Numbered from the stretch's first letter, positions 35,947 through 45,310 are shown. The stretch: DNA of 64,000 nt from Gallibacter intestinalis (GCF_014982745.1 NZ_JADCKA010000006.1:1-64000), one strand, 5' to 3'. The notes: generated by a model from the sequence alone, not told the origin. Numbers and translations: made by a program.

Positions 35947-36933
35947 ATGGGCAGAGTATTTTCAGGAGTACAGCCGACAGGTAATATACATTTAGGAAAT
36001 TATCTGGGTGCATTAAAGCAGTTCGTTGAGCTTCAGGATGACAATGAATGTATCTACTGTATAGTAGATTTACATGCAATTACGGTGGAGCAGGATCCTG
36101 AAGAATTAAAAGAGCATATCCTGGATGTGGCAGCATTGTACATTGCAATAGGTATAGACCCTAAAAAGAGCATCGTTTTTGTTCAGTCCACAGTACCGGG
36201 TCACACTGAGCTTTCTTGGCTTTTGACATGCTCCTCATATACAGGCGAGCTTTCCAGAATGACCCAGTTTAAAGATAAAGGTAAAGGAAAGGAATCTGCT
36301 CCTACAGGACTTTTCATGTATCCTGTGCTTATGGCAGCAGACATTCTTCTTTACGATACTGATATTGTGCCTGTAGGCATAGACCAAAAACAGCATATCG
36401 AGCTTACAAGGGATCTTTGCAACAGAGTAAACAACAAATACGGAGAAACATTTGTGTTGCCTGAAGGCAGATACCTTAAGGAAGGCGCAAAGATAATGGC
36501 TTTAGATGACCCTACTAAAAAAATGAGCAAGAGTGCTGAAAATGAGCTTTCTAGAATTTCACTTCTGGATGACGAAGCAAAGATTAAGAAGGCGATAATG
36601 AGAGCCACAACGGATTCCGACGGAACAATAAAGTTTGATCAGGAAAACAAACCGGGCATCAGCAATCTGATGAACATTTATACGGCATTTTCTGATCTTT
36701 CCATAGAGGATATCGAAAAGAAATACGAAGGCAAAGGCTACGGAGATTTCAAAAAGGATTTAGTTGAGATACTGGTTAACGGTCTTGCTCCTATAAAGCA
36801 GAAATTTGAAGAAATCAGATACTCCGACGAGCTTATCGAGATACTCAAGGACGGAGCTAATAGAGCCAACGCCATAGCTGAAAAGGTTGTTGAAAGAACA
36901 AAGAAGAATATGGGCGTAGGTCTGCCGAGATAA
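35947..36933 (+). CDS. trpS: Tryptophan-tRNA ligase
   Basis: 328 residues, class I synthetase. 'GVQPTGNIHLGNYLGALKQF' holds the HIGH-like HLGN, and 'DPTKKMSKS' is the KMSKS loop (about 190-198). 'GELSRMTQFKDK' is typical of bacterial TrpRS. AAAGGAG is correctly spaced. It follows the sigma gene by 12 bp. No T-box leader precedes it. Confidence 0.97.
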   Translation: MGRVFSGVQPTGNIHLGNYLGALKQFVELQDDNECIYCIVDLHAITVEQDPEELKEHILDVAALYIAIGIDPKKSIVFVQSTVPGHTELSWLLTCSSYTGELSRMTQFKDKGKGKESAPTGLFMYPVLMAADILLYDTDIVPVGIDQKQHIELTRDLCNRVNNKYGETFVLPEGRYLKEGAKIMALDDPTKKMSKSAENELSRISLLDDEAKIKKAIMRATTDSDGTIKFDQENKPGISNLMNIYTAFSDLSIEDIEKKYEGKGYGDFKKDLVEILVNGLAPIKQKFEEIRYSDELIEILKDGANRANAIAEKVVERTKKNMGVGLPR

Positions 36934-36950
36934 AAAAATTGATTAGAAAT

Positions 36951-36992
36951 AAGGCATAGGTGAAGTATATAATAGGTATTCATCTATGCCTT
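36951..36992 (+). terminator. Hairpin after trpS, probable terminator
   Basis: Long stem AAGGCATAGGTGAA / TTCATCTATGCCTT with a 14-base AT-rich loop. The trailing T run is short (TTTAATAT). Confidence 0.55.
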
Positions 36993-37012
36993 TAATATAC
37001 TAGGAGAAAGAA

Positions 37013-37225
37013 ATGGCAAAAATAGAAGCTGTTATTCTTTCTGTGGGAGTAACTGAAGGAAGCTCTGTAATGGGCCTTTCTGAAGAAGAATTTAACACTC
37101 TTTCTCAGGAGGAAAAGGATGAGGCTAATAAAAAGGCCGCAACGGTATTTTTCCATTGCGGCGCAGATTATGTCATAAATAATTTAAGTGAGCTACCTGA
37201 TCTTATCGAAAAGATTCAGAAATAA
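37013..37225 (+). CDS. Orphan C-terminal segment of phosphonoacetaldehyde hydrolase (PhnX-like)
   Basis: 70 residues with its own AGGAG and ATG. 'ILSVGVTEGSSVMGLSEEEF ... GADYVINNLSELPDLIEKI' resembles the last 60-70 residues of PhnX, where 'GMWTVGVILGSSELGLTEEE' and 'GAHFxIxxxxELxxVIEKI' occur. The HAD catalytic Asp and cap domain are absent and cannot be found in the upstream DNA, which is trpS. It is either a decayed remnant that kept translation signals or a small protein with a new role. It cannot be an active phosphonatase. Confidence 0.7.
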   Translation: MAKIEAVILSVGVTEGSSVMGLSEEEFNTLSQEEKDEANKKAATVFFHCGADYVINNLSELPDLIEKIQK

Positions 37226-37236
37226 AGAATCAGGCT

Positions 37237-37974
37237 TTACTGGTTGCGGAGTTCTTCTACTCCGCTTTTTATTATATCGTGAACCTTATCGTTAAGATGC
37301 TTTTCGCTGTCCTTTGGAAGGTCATCGGTTGGTATGGCAGGATGGAACATCACCTTTACCGTTCCCGGCGAAATAATGCCCCTTTCCTCAAAGATTTTGT
37401 ATGAACCTTCTATGCTTACGGGAATAATAGGAACCTTCGGTTTTGTGGCAAGCTTCATTGAGCCCGGTTTAAAATCAATCATCGGGCCGCCCTTGCTTCT
37501 GGTTCCTTCCGGGAAAATAACAAGGGAATATCCTTTTTTGAGAAGTCCGATGCCCTTTGTTATGGCTTTAAGAGATTCCTTAGGGTTATCTCTGTCCATC
37601 ATTACACTTCTTATTCTATCCATCCATTTGCCGTACAGCGGAATTTTAGCGAGCTCCTTTTTGGCAACAAATCCGAATTGAACTGTGTCTATGGCTGCGC
37701 AAAGAGCCAGGATGTCCGCATAGCCCTGATGGTTTGACATAAATACCACAGGTCCTTTTTCCGGAAGGTTTTCCTTTCCGTATACTTTAATGTCCATGCC
37801 GAGGCTTTTTGAGAGCTTATCGCCCCAGGTGCTTATGGCATAGCATATATTTTCCATTTCTCTTTCCTGGTCGCCTTTTGCTCTGGCATCATCTATCTCA
37901 CGCTTAAAACCGTTGAGATATCTGAGATTTGAGTATACCTTTACGGCACCGGGAATATTTCTGAATATCTTCAT
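37237..37974 (-). CDS. plsC: 1-acyl-sn-glycerol-3-phosphate acyltransferase family protein
   Basis: 245 residues. Acyltransferase motifs: 'MSNHQGYADILAL' (HX4D, about 80-84), 'DRDNPKESLKAI', 'VIFPEGTRSKGG' (motif III), 'VPIIPVSIEGS' (motif IV). It makes phosphatidate from lysophosphatidate at the inner membrane face. It stands alone on the minus strand within a plus-strand region, sharing a divergent promoter region with the PAP2 gene. Confidence 0.92.
   Translation of the reverse strand: MKIFRNIPGAVKVYSNLRYLNGFKREIDDARAKGDQEREMENICYAISTWGDKLSKSLGMDIKVYGKENLPEKGPVVFMSNHQGYADILALCAAIDTVQFGFVAKKELAKIPLYGKWMDRIRSVMMDRDNPKESLKAITKGIGLLKKGYSLVIFPEGTRSKGGPMIDFKPGSMKLATKPKVPIIPVSIEGSYKIFEERGIISPGTVKVMFHPAIPTDDLPKDSEKHLNDKVHDIIKSGVEELRNQ
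37246..37271 (+). terminator. Terminator after the PhnX-like fragment
   Basis: GCGGAG, 8-base loop, CTCCGC, then TTTTTAT. It lies within the last codons of the convergent plsC gene. Confidence 0.65.
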
Positions 37975-38025
37975 TTTGTACCTCTTATATATATCGGAAT
38001 AATGATTTATTATACCATAATCAGG

Positions 38026-38054
38026 TTGAGAACTTCCATATAAAAGTGTATAAT
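38026..38054 (+). promoter_or_regulatory. Promoter of the PAP2-family gene
   Basis: -35 TTGAGA (38026-38031), 17 bp, -10 TATAAT (38049-38054). A minus-strand TATAAT (38014-38009) nearby may serve plsC. Confidence 0.65.
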
Positions 38055-38122
38055 GGCAGAAGTCGGAAATTACATAAAATTACACTTATATACATAAAAT
38101 GAAACGGCGGTGAAAGTAATAA

Positions 38123-38872
38123 ATGTTTAATTACAAACTTTTTTGTCTCGAAGGAGGCGTAATAGGATTTATAGCGGTAACGGCCTTGGTGGTCAACGGA
38201 AACTCGGATTTCTTCGACGCATTTTACGGGGGTGCGGTGCAGAGCCTGAGATCGCCTGGTTTAAATACCGTAGTGGAGCTTATCACTTACATAGGCAACT
38301 GGCAGGCGATAACCGTGATTTGTTTGCTATTACTGGCCTTTGCAAAGACAAGGAAAACATACGGTATACCGGTTACGGTGGTTGCAATTTTGTCCCATGT
38401 CCTTAACAGAATTGCAAAGATGCTTATAGAAAGACCTAGACCGGATGCGGCAAATATGCTTATAGAGCAGGGAGGATTTTCATATCCGAGCGGCCATACT
38501 GCAACAGCCATAGCGGTGTTTATACTTTTGGCATACTTAGTGTGCAAGAACATGGACAACAAAAAGAAAGCAGCTCTTTGTGCGGTTTTGCTTTCGGCAC
38601 TGGGAATCTTGATAAGTCTAAGCAGGATATATTTGGGAGTTCATTACGCTTCCGATGTACTGGGAGGATTCTTTGTGGGACTTGCTAGCTTCGGTGCGGT
38701 AGGTATGTACTTTTATCCTTATAAAAAGGAAAAAGAAAAATGGAGAGCTAAGATGAGAGCAAAGGAACAGGCAAAGATCGATGCTCTGGAAGATGTGGAA
38801 GTTGAGGTTGTGGACAGAGAAGATATGCTAGAGGATTTGCAGGCTCAATATGATGAAGACAAAAAATCTTAA
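38123..38872 (+). CDS. PAP2-family membrane phosphatase
   Basis: 249 residues, about five to six transmembrane helices. The three acid-phosphatase motifs are clear: 'KMLIERPRP', 'SYPSGHTATA' and 'SRIYLGVHYASDVLGG'. The C-terminal 55 residues are a charged cytosolic tail (many Lys/Glu/Asp). Such enzymes dephosphorylate undecaprenyl pyrophosphate or phosphatidate/PG-phosphate; the substrate cannot be fixed. Neighbouring plsC makes a lipid role plausible. Confidence 0.9.
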   Translation: MFNYKLFCLEGGVIGFIAVTALVVNGNSDFFDAFYGGAVQSLRSPGLNTVVELITYIGNWQAITVICLLLLAFAKTRKTYGIPVTVVAILSHVLNRIAKMLIERPRPDAANMLIEQGGFSYPSGHTATAIAVFILLAYLVCKNMDNKKKAALCAVLLSALGILISLSRIYLGVHYASDVLGGFFVGLASFGAVGMYFYPYKKEKEKWRAKMRAKEQAKIDALEDVEVEVVDREDMLEDLQAQYDEDKKS

Positions 38873-38927
38873 TCAAATATAAATCCTCATATTGTACAGA
38901 CTACTGAAGTATTTGGGAGGAAATGAT

Positions 38928-39839
38928 ATGAAAGAACCCGTTTTAGTAATAATGGCTGCAGGTATGGGCTCAAGATACGGCGGCCTTAAACAGATAGATC
39001 CCGTAACAGACCAGGGAGAGATAATACTGGATTTTTCTCTGTACGATGCCATGATGGCAGGCTTTAAGAAGGCAATATTCGTGATAAAAGAGGAAAATCT
39101 TGAGGATTTCAGAAAACTGGTGGATGACAGAGCTGGAAAGCATATGGAAATACAGTATGCTTTTCAGAAGCTTGATGATATGCCTGAAGGATATGAGGTG
39201 CCGGAAGGCAGAGTTAAGCCTTGGGGAACAGGTCATGCCATAATGTCTGCCCGCGCTTATGTTGATGGGCCATTCGCCGTAATAAATGCAGACGACTATT
39301 ACGGACCAAGTGCTTTCCAGGCAATATATGATTTTCTTTCTAATGTAACTGAGAAGGGCCAGTTTACTATGGTGTCCTATCTTCTTAAAAACACCATTAC
39401 GGAAAACGGTCATGTGGCAAGGGGTATCTGCAGTGTAGACGAAAAGGGATACCTTGCAGACATCGTGGAAAGAACGAAGATTATGCGTGTTGACGGGAAA
39501 ATATCATATACTGAAGACGAGGAAAGCTGGACGCCTCTTGAGGAGGACACTCCTGTATCAATGAATTTCTGGGGTTACACCGGTGAAATGATGGAGGAGC
39601 TGGTAAAGAGATTTCCTGAATTTTTAGATGATGCCCTTGCAAATAATCCAGAAAAGGCAGAGTATCTGATTCCGAAGGTAACCGATGATTTAATCAAGGA
39701 AGGCAAGGCCACATGTAGAGTGCTGACATCCGTTGATAGATGGTACGGAGTCACATATAGAGAGGATAAGGAAAATGTAATGAATGCCCTTCAGTCTCTG
39801 AAGGATAAAGGCCTTTATCCGGATGTCCTCTGGAAATAA
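38928..39839 (+). CDS. Sugar-phosphate nucleotidyltransferase family protein
   Basis: 303 residues from the ATG at 38928, which has GGGAGG upstream; the frame extends to a TTG at 38892 without support. N-terminal NTP-transferase motif 'VIMAAGMGSRYGGLKQ', Rossmann-like core, 'PWGTGHAIMSARAYVDGPFAVINADDYYG' with the metal-binding Asp pair, and C-terminal 'DRWYGVTYREDKENV'. Family members activate sugar phosphates (UDP- or dTDP-glucose type), but this subgroup is uncharacterised. No polysaccharide genes lie near. Confidence 0.82.
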   Translation: MKEPVLVIMAAGMGSRYGGLKQIDPVTDQGEIILDFSLYDAMMAGFKKAIFVIKEENLEDFRKLVDDRAGKHMEIQYAFQKLDDMPEGYEVPEGRVKPWGTGHAIMSARAYVDGPFAVINADDYYGPSAFQAIYDFLSNVTEKGQFTMVSYLLKNTITENGHVARGICSVDEKGYLADIVERTKIMRVDGKISYTEDEESWTPLEEDTPVSMNFWGYTGEMMEELVKRFPEFLDDALANNPEKAEYLIPKVTDDLIKEGKATCRVLTSVDRWYGVTYREDKENVMNALQSLKDKGLYPDVLWK

Positions 39840-39847
39840 AAAAACTG

Positions 39848-39875
39848 TTGATTTTACCACAATTTCGTGTATAAT
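39848..39875 (+). promoter_or_regulatory. rpsF operon promoter
   Basis: -35 TTGATT (39848-39853), 16 bp, -10 TATAAT (39870-39875). Confidence 0.65.
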
Positions 39876-39903
39876 AGACAAGTACGAAAAATTAACTTTC
39901 TCT

Positions 39904-39928
39904 GCATCGGCAATGGGGCCGATGCCAT
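39904..39928 (+). promoter_or_regulatory. Structured leader of rpsF, candidate S6:S18 autoregulatory element
   Basis: GCATCGGC / GCCGATGC forms an 8-bp hairpin (39904-39925). Alternatively AATGG (39912) pairs with CCATT (39924), which exposes GGCCGATG. Known rpsF leaders bind the S6:S18 complex through a CCG-containing loop, so one of these folds may be that element. Confidence 0.45.
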
Positions 39929-39952
39929 TCAAGTCCACAGGGAGGTGAAAAA

Positions 39953-40240
39953 ATGAAGAAATACGAAGTTATGTTCATCATCGATCCGACTCTCGAAGAC
40001 GCTCAGAAGGATGCGACAGTTGAAACTGTAAAAGGTATCATCGCTTCCGAAGGCGAAGTTGAGAACGTAGATGTATGGGGAATGAGAAAACTCGCATATC
40101 CTATCCAGAAGAAGAACGAAGGATACTATGTAGTTATCGATTTCAGCGCAGACACTGAGCTTCCAAAGGAACTCGACAGAAGACTGAGAATTTCCGACAA
40201 TGTGATCAGACACATGATCATCAGCAAGGAAGAGAAATAG
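39953..40240 (+). CDS. rpsF: 30S ribosomal protein S6
   Basis: 95 residues. 'MKKYEVMFIIDPTLEDAQ', 'WGMRKLAYPIQKKNEGYYVVIDF' and 'RISDNVIRHMI' match S6. GGGAGGTG upstream. First gene of rpsF-ssb-rpsR. Confidence 0.97.
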   Translation: MKKYEVMFIIDPTLEDAQKDATVETVKGIIASEGEVENVDVWGMRKLAYPIQKKNEGYYVVIDFSADTELPKELDRRLRISDNVIRHMIISKEEK

Positions 40241-40250
40241 GAGGTCTCAC

Positions 40251-40649
40251 ATGAACAGCGTAGTGCTTATAGGAAGATTGACAAGAGATCCTGAAGTGAG
40301 ATATACCGAATCCCAGTTGGCCGTTGCAAGATTTTCAATAGCCATTAATAGGGTTCCTGGTAGAGACGGTCAGGACAGAGGCGCTGATTTCCCGAATATC
40401 GTAGTCTTTGGCAAACAGGCTGAAAACTGCGAAAGATTCCTTACAAAGGGAAGACAGGTGGCTATTCAGGGTCACATTCAGACGGGAAGCTACGAAAAAG
40501 ACGGCAGAAAAGTTTATACCACAGATGTGGTTGCCGACAGAGTTGAATTTTTGGAATGGGGAGACAGATCCCAGTCATCATCTCAGGGAAGTTCAGCAGG
40601 TATACCTGAAGGCTTCCAGGCTATAGACGATGACGATATCCCGTTCTAA
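40251..40649 (+). CDS. ssb: Single-stranded DNA-binding protein
   Basis: 132 residues. OB fold '[32 protein letters not shown]', '[32 protein letters not shown]', a short Ser/Gly/Gln linker and the acidic tip 'DDDIPF' that recruits partners. Typical length is 140-170, so the linker is short. In an operon with S6 and S18, the standard arrangement. Confidence 0.97.
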   Translation: MNSVVLIGRLTRDPEVRYTESQLAVARFSIAINRVPGRDGQDRGADFPNIVVFGKQAENCERFLTKGRQVAIQGHIQTGSYEKDGRKVYTTDVVADRVEFLEWGDRSQSSSQGSSAGIPEGFQAIDDDDIPF

Positions 40650-40665
40650 AGGAAAGGAGAATGTC

Positions 40666-40899
40666 ATGATGGACAAGAAAAGAGGCGGCTACAGAAAGAA
40701 GAAAGTATGTCAGTTCTGTGCCGACAAAAACAAGACAATAGATTACAAAGATGTTGAAACACTCAAAAAGTATGTAACTGAAAGAGGAAAGATTCTTCCT
40801 AAGAGAGTTACAGGTACTTGTGCCGTACATCAGAGAGAAGTAACAAAGGCTATTAAGAGAGCTAGAATAGTTGCACTTCTCCCTTATCAGGCAGACTAA
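40666..40899 (+). CDS. rpsR: 30S ribosomal protein S18
   Basis: 77 residues from the ATG at 40666 (AAAGGAG eight bases before); an upstream in-frame ATG lies inside ssb. 'KVCQFCADK' with '[26 protein letters not shown]' gives the zinc-binding Cys form of S18. Confidence 0.97.
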   Translation: MMDKKRGGYRKKKVCQFCADKNKTIDYKDVETLKKYVTERGKILPKRVTGTCAVHQREVTKAIKRARIVALLPYQAD

Positions 40900-40912
40900 T
40901 TGATATCGAATT

Positions 40913-40942
40913 TCCCGATCTTTCAGGAGGTCGGGATTTTTT
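40913..40942 (+). terminator. Terminator of the rpsF operon
   Basis: TCCCGA ... TCGGGA, extended by two more base pairs, followed by TTTTTTC. Confidence 0.88.
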
Positions 40943-41008
40943 CTTACTTTTTCTCTGTTCATTTGGATGATTTTATTCTATTTGGTATGGAAACCGTCGC
41001 TATTGTGA

Positions 41009-41014
41009 TATAAT
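41009..41014 (+). promoter_or_regulatory. Extended -10 of the yybS-gdpP operon
   Basis: TGATATAAT with a TG extension; no good -35 at the expected distance. Confidence 0.45.
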
Positions 41015-41041
41015 TATATGATAACGCGTTAAGGAGAAATT

Positions 41042-41800
41042 ATGTATCTGGAAATAGCATTATTAGTAATTCTCATATTGCCGCTGCCGATAATGGCCGG
41101 CGTAATAAAAGACGGGGGAAGACCTTTTAAAACTGTTGCCTACGGTGCGGTGGCTGCCGCTGCCGGGGTGCTTGCAATTTTTGTGGCAGCATACTTCGCA
41201 GGACATAACATCAGCGAATATCTGGACAAGGCAATTGCAAATGCCGTAGACATGGTGCAGCAAAGCCCACAGGCTATGGACACATTAGGTCTTGGCGACC
41301 TTTCAGCAAAGGAAGCTGAGCAGACACTTACTCAGATGTACTCTTCGGTTATATCCTTTATGCCAAGCGCATTTTTGATTCTTGCCGCAGCTGTGTCCTA
41401 TATTGAGTACAACATATTAGTTAGAATAAAATTCAGAGGAAAAGATCGTATAAAACCCTTTGCATATATGCGAGACTTCTCTTTAAGACCAAACGATGTC
41501 ATAGGCTGGTTTTTGATATATCTGGTTTCATACCTTTTAAAAGCTATGGATATCGGGGCCGCAGCAAGTCTTGTATTAAATATAAATGCTCTGGTACAGG
41601 CGATAGTTTCCCTGCAGGGCATATCCCTTATTTTCGTTTTCTTCTATGTGAGAAGAATAAACAGAATAGTGCCGTTTATAGCATCTGCAATACTTTGGAT
41701 GATGCCTTTAGGAAGAACTGTTCTGTTTGTACTGGGAGTCATGGATCTTTTAATGAACATGCGAGGAAGAATGAATAAAGAGACGGAGAAAAGATCGTGA
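41042..41800 (+). CDS. YybS-like membrane protein (DUF2232)
   Basis: 252 residues, about six to seven transmembrane helices: segments near 3-18, 30-52, 105-125, 155-175, 180-198 and 205-235. A soluble-looking stretch of about 55 residues lies after helix 2. Length and position directly before gdpP match YybS of Bacillus. Function is unknown. Its stop overlaps the gdpP start (GTGA), which suggests the two work together. Confidence 0.8.
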   Translation: MYLEIALLVILILPLPIMAGVIKDGGRPFKTVAYGAVAAAAGVLAIFVAAYFAGHNISEYLDKAIANAVDMVQQSPQAMDTLGLGDLSAKEAEQTLTQMYSSVISFMPSAFLILAAAVSYIEYNILVRIKFRGKDRIKPFAYMRDFSLRPNDVIGWFLIYLVSYLLKAMDIGAAASLVLNINALVQAIVSLQGISLIFVFFYVRRINRIVPFIASAILWMMPLGRTVLFVLGVMDLLMNMRGRMNKETEKRS

Positions 41801-43524
41801 AGGAATTTGAGCGTTATATACCGGTGCCTGCCTGCACCGTGGATGAAGAAGGAAAAATATCGGAGGTAAACTGTCATATCGGAAAGGTTTTTGTATATGA
41901 CGGGATTGAAGGAGCAGATGTATTTACTCTAACGGGAGTAAAATACGAAACCTTTCAGGAGGCAGCAGAAAAAGGCGAAAAGATAAAGCTGTCCAGAAAT
42001 GACAGAGTATTTGATATGGCTCCGGTCATGACAGAGGACGGCTTATACATCTATTTTATGGATGTTACGGGATTTACCGAGCTGGAAGAAACCTATGAAA
42101 GGGAAAAAATCTGCATGGCGGTGGTAAACATCGACAACTACGATGAAATCAATTTAGGTACTGCCGCAGAAAAGCAGATGTCCATGGCAACTACCATAGA
42201 CGGCATCATAAGACAGTGGGCGGCAGCTATGACAGCATCGGTAATAAAGCAAAATTCTGCCTGCTACAATATAGTTATGAGCATGGAAATGTGCAGACAG
42301 CAGATGGATGAAAGATTTCCTATTTTGGATAGGATTCGTGAAATAGAATCCAGCGTTGAATTTCCGATAACTCTTTCCATAGGAGTCGGAATAAACGGAG
42401 CAACTCCAGAGGAAAACTTTGAGCTGGCACAGCAGGCTCTTGACCTTGCCAAAGGCCGTGGCGGTGACCAGGCAGTGGTTAGGGATGGAGAAGAAATTTA
42501 CTATTTCGGCGGAAAGGCTCAGACCGTTGAAAAAGCGAATAAAGGTAAATCAAGAGTAATAGGCTATGCCTTAAAGAGACTGATAGAATCCTCCAGCAGG
42601 GTGTTTATAATGGGACATAAAAATCCGGATATGGATGCCTTCGGCTCTGCCATGGGTATAAGCAGAATGGCAATGCCACTTAACAGAGAGACTTATATAG
42701 TTTTGGAAAACTACGGTGAGGCCCTTGATCTCCTTTACAGAGAAGCAAAGGCTTCGGAAAACTATAATCTCATAGGCAGAAAAAAAGCGATTGAGCTGAT
42801 AAATGACAAAGCCCTTGTAATAGTGGTGGACACCCACAAGCCAAGCATCGTCGAATGTCCGGAGCTTTTGGAAAGCAAGGCTAAGACTGTTGTAATCGAC
42901 CACCACAGAAAGAGCGAAGAAGCGCTGGAAAATCCGACCCTTATATATATGGAGCCCTATGCTTCATCGACGGCGGAGCTTGTAACTGAAATCCTTCAGT
43001 ACACAATAGAGCGAAAGGAACTTACAAAGCTTGAAGCAGAGGGTCTTCTTGCGGGAATATTTGTGGATACAAATAATTTTTCCGTAAAGGCGGGAGTGAG
43101 AACCTTTGAAGCGGCAGCTTGGCTCAGACGTGCAGGAGCAGACCTTTACAATGTTAAGAGGTTGTTCCAGGTGGAAAAGAAAATCTGTATGAGCAAGGCC
43201 TATGGTATATACAACGCTGAATTTACAGAGGATGGAGCTGCATTTTCAAAATGTATAACCGAGGATCAGGATACACAGATGATATGTTCCCAGATTGCCG
43301 ACGAGCTTATCACAATCAGAGGCATAAGGATGTCCTTTGTTGTAGGAAAAGACCATAACGGCAGAACCGTAGTCAGTGCACGCTCGGTGGGAGAAGTAAA
43401 TGTACAGGTAATAATGGAGGCCTTTGGGGGCGGGGGTCACTTAAATGCCGCAGGCACCCAGACGGATGAGCCTCCTCAGGAAGTTATAGAAAAGATAAAG
43501 GAAATGGTGAGGGAAGAACAATGA
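41797..43524 (+). CDS. gdpP: GdpP-like DHH/DHHA1 cyclic-di-AMP phosphodiesterase without membrane helices
   Basis: 575 residues from GTG at 41797, overlapping the yybS stop. GdpP normally has two N-terminal transmembrane helices, then PAS, degenerate GGDEF and DHH/DHHA1 domains, about 650 residues in all. Here the helices are missing: the protein starts in a PAS-like region (1-105), then a degenerate GGDEF (about 105-235, no GGDEF loop). The DHH domain has '[12 protein letters not shown]', 'VVVDTHKP', 'VVIDHHRKS' and '[11 protein letters not shown]'. DHHA1 has '[11 protein letters not shown]'. All catalytic motifs are intact, so c-di-AMP hydrolysis to pApA is expected, probably in the cytosol or docked on YybS. 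Confidence 0.93.
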   Translation: MKEFERYIPVPACTVDEEGKISEVNCHIGKVFVYDGIEGADVFTLTGVKYETFQEAAEKGEKIKLSRNDRVFDMAPVMTEDGLYIYFMDVTGFTELEETYEREKICMAVVNIDNYDEINLGTAAEKQMSMATTIDGIIRQWAAAMTASVIKQNSACYNIVMSMEMCRQQMDERFPILDRIREIESSVEFPITLSIGVGINGATPEENFELAQQALDLAKGRGGDQAVVRDGEEIYYFGGKAQTVEKANKGKSRVIGYALKRLIESSSRVFIMGHKNPDMDAFGSAMGISRMAMPLNRETYIVLENYGEALDLLYREAKASENYNLIGRKKAIELINDKALVIVVDTHKPSIVECPELLESKAKTVVIDHHRKSEEALENPTLIYMEPYASSTAELVTEILQYTIERKELTKLEAEGLLAGIFVDTNNFSVKAGVRTFEAAAWLRRAGADLYNVKRLFQVEKKICMSKAYGIYNAEFTEDGAAFSKCITEDQDTQMICSQIADELITIRGIRMSFVVGKDHNGRTVVSARSVGEVNVQVIMEAFGGGGHLNAAGTQTDEPPQEVIEKIKEMVREEQ

Positions 43525-43967
43525 AGGTAATATTACTGGCAGATGTAAAAGGAAAAGGTAAAGCCGGAGATGTGGTAAAGGTAAATGACGGATATGCGAG
43601 AAATATGCTGTTTCCTAAGGGTCTCGCAAAGGAAGCTACAGCAGGAAACCTTAAAAACCTTGAGCATCAGAAGGCTATAGCTGCTGAACAGGAAGCTGAA
43701 AGAAAGGCTGAAGCCGAAGCAACAGCAAAGAAGCTGGCTGATTTGACCGTTAAAATTGAAACTAAAGCTGGAGACAACGGCAAGCTGTTCGGTTCCATAA
43801 CTTCTGCAGATATAGCAGATGCATGCAAGGAACAGGCCGGCATAGAAATAGACAAGAAAAAGATAGTTTTAGACGCTCCTGTAAAACAGGCAGGAAATGT
43901 AGAAGTACAGGTTAAGCTGTATCCTGAAGTTACAGCTAAGCTTAAGGTGGAAATTATCGCAAAATAA
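43521..43967 (+). CDS. rplI: 50S ribosomal protein L9
   Basis: 148 residues. '[30 protein letters not shown]' N-terminal domain, a long connecting helix rich in Ala/Glu/Lys, and a C-terminal domain. Its ATG overlaps the gdpP stop (ATGA). Confidence 0.97.
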   Translation: MKVILLADVKGKGKAGDVVKVNDGYARNMLFPKGLAKEATAGNLKNLEHQKAIAAEQEAERKAEAEATAKKLADLTVKIETKAGDNGKLFGSITSADIADACKEQAGIEIDKKKIVLDAPVKQAGNVEVQVKLYPEVTAKLKVEIIAK

Positions 43968-43979
43968 ACGGAGAAAATT

Positions 43980-45293
43980 ATGGAAAGAATACCTCCACAC
44001 AATTTAGAAGCTGAAAAATCCGTTATTGGTGCGGCAATGCTGGACAAGGAAGTTGTATTTGATGTCCTTGAGGTGGTAAGAGCCGAAGACTTTTACAGCA
44101 AGGCAAACAGAGAAATATTCACAGTAATAACTGATTTGCAGAGAAGCAGTACTCCTGTGGATGTGCTTACGGTAACAGATGAGCTGAAAAAGAGAAAAAT
44201 GCTGGAAGCGGTAGGCGGCAGAGTTTATGTGGCACAGCTTTCTGCTGATGTACCTTCTGTTTCCAATGCTGTGGAATACGCCAAAATAGTTGCTGAAAAG
44301 GCAGTGCTTAGAAGGCTTATCGGAACTGCTGATGAAATAGCAAAAAAAGGCTATGAAGAAAGCGAAAACACTTTAGATATTCTGGAATATGCAGAAAAGG
44401 GAATATTTGAAATTGCCAAGAGCAAGCAGCATAGCGAGATGGCAAAAATCAGCGAAATCATCCTGACAAACTTTGAGGAGATTTCCGTAAGAAGCCAGAG
44501 CCAGGGAGGTATAACAGGCGTTCCTAGCGGTTTGATAGATTTGGACCGTAAGCTCAGCGGATTTCAGAAATCGGATATGGTGGTACTGGCGGCAAGACCT
44601 TCCATGGGTAAAACAGCCTTTGCCCTTAATGTCGCTTTAAATGCGGCCCTTAAGGCGGATGCAAAAGTCCTTATATTCAGCTTGGAAATGGCCAAGGAAC
44701 AGCTCAGCCAGAGACTGCTTTCCATGGAAGCCAGAGTTGAATCTCAAAAAATGAGCACGGGAGATGTGGACATGTCCGACTGGGATAAGATGTCTGCGGC
44801 ATTGGACAGCTTTAATAAAATGAGCATCTACATCGATGATACTCCCGGCATAAAGCTTATGGAGATAAAAAACAAGTGCAGAAGGATGAAGGCTGAAACA
44901 GGCCTTGATATGATAATCCTAGACTACTTGCAGCTGATGGAAGGTGAAAAGCGTTCCGATAACAGACAGCAGGAAATAACGAGCCTTTCCAGAGGAATGA
45001 AGCTCTTGGCAAGGGAAATGGAATGTCCTGTTATCGTGCTTTCGCAGCTTTCCAGAGCTCCAGATCAGAGGGAAAACCACAGACCGGTGCTTTCCGATTT
45101 GAGAGAATCGGGAGCCATAGAGCAGGACGCCGACGTTGTACTTTTCCTCTACAGGGATGAAGTATATAACGAAGAAACTGAAAAACCGGGAATCTGTGAG
45201 GTTATAGTGGCAAAGCACAGAAACGGTCCTATCGGTACGGTGGAAGTCGGCTGGCAGGGTAAGTACACCAGATTTGTAAATCTGCAGAGATAA
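43980..45293 (+). CDS. dnaB: Replicative DNA helicase DnaB (DnaC in Bacillus nomenclature)
   Basis: 437 residues. N-terminal helical domain 'PPHNLEAEKSVIGAAMLD', linker, RecA-like ATPase 'AARPSMGKTAFALNVA' (Walker A, about 208-215), 'DMIILDYLQLM' (Walker B), 'LSRGMKLLAREMECPVIVLSQLSR', and the arginine-finger region 'KHRNGPIGTVEV'. It unwinds DNA at the fork. Follows rplI, as in other Firmicutes. Confidence 0.97.
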   Translation: MERIPPHNLEAEKSVIGAAMLDKEVVFDVLEVVRAEDFYSKANREIFTVITDLQRSSTPVDVLTVTDELKKRKMLEAVGGRVYVAQLSADVPSVSNAVEYAKIVAEKAVLRRLIGTADEIAKKGYEESENTLDILEYAEKGIFEIAKSKQHSEMAKISEIILTNFEEISVRSQSQGGITGVPSGLIDLDRKLSGFQKSDMVVLAARPSMGKTAFALNVALNAALKADAKVLIFSLEMAKEQLSQRLLSMEARVESQKMSTGDVDMSDWDKMSAALDSFNKMSIYIDDTPGIKLMEIKNKCRRMKAETGLDMIILDYLQLMEGEKRSDNRQQEITSLSRGMKLLAREMECPVIVLSQLSRAPDQRENHRPVLSDLRESGAIEQDADVVLFLYRDEVYNEETEKPGICEVIVAKHRNGPIGTVEVGWQGKYTRFVNLQR

Positions 45294-45310
45294 AGCAAAA
45301 GAGGAGCCTG

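Noticed and set aside
35947-35990. T-box leader for trpS or tyrS
   Set aside because: Only 12 bp precede trpS, and tyrS overlaps the gene before it, so no leader exists.
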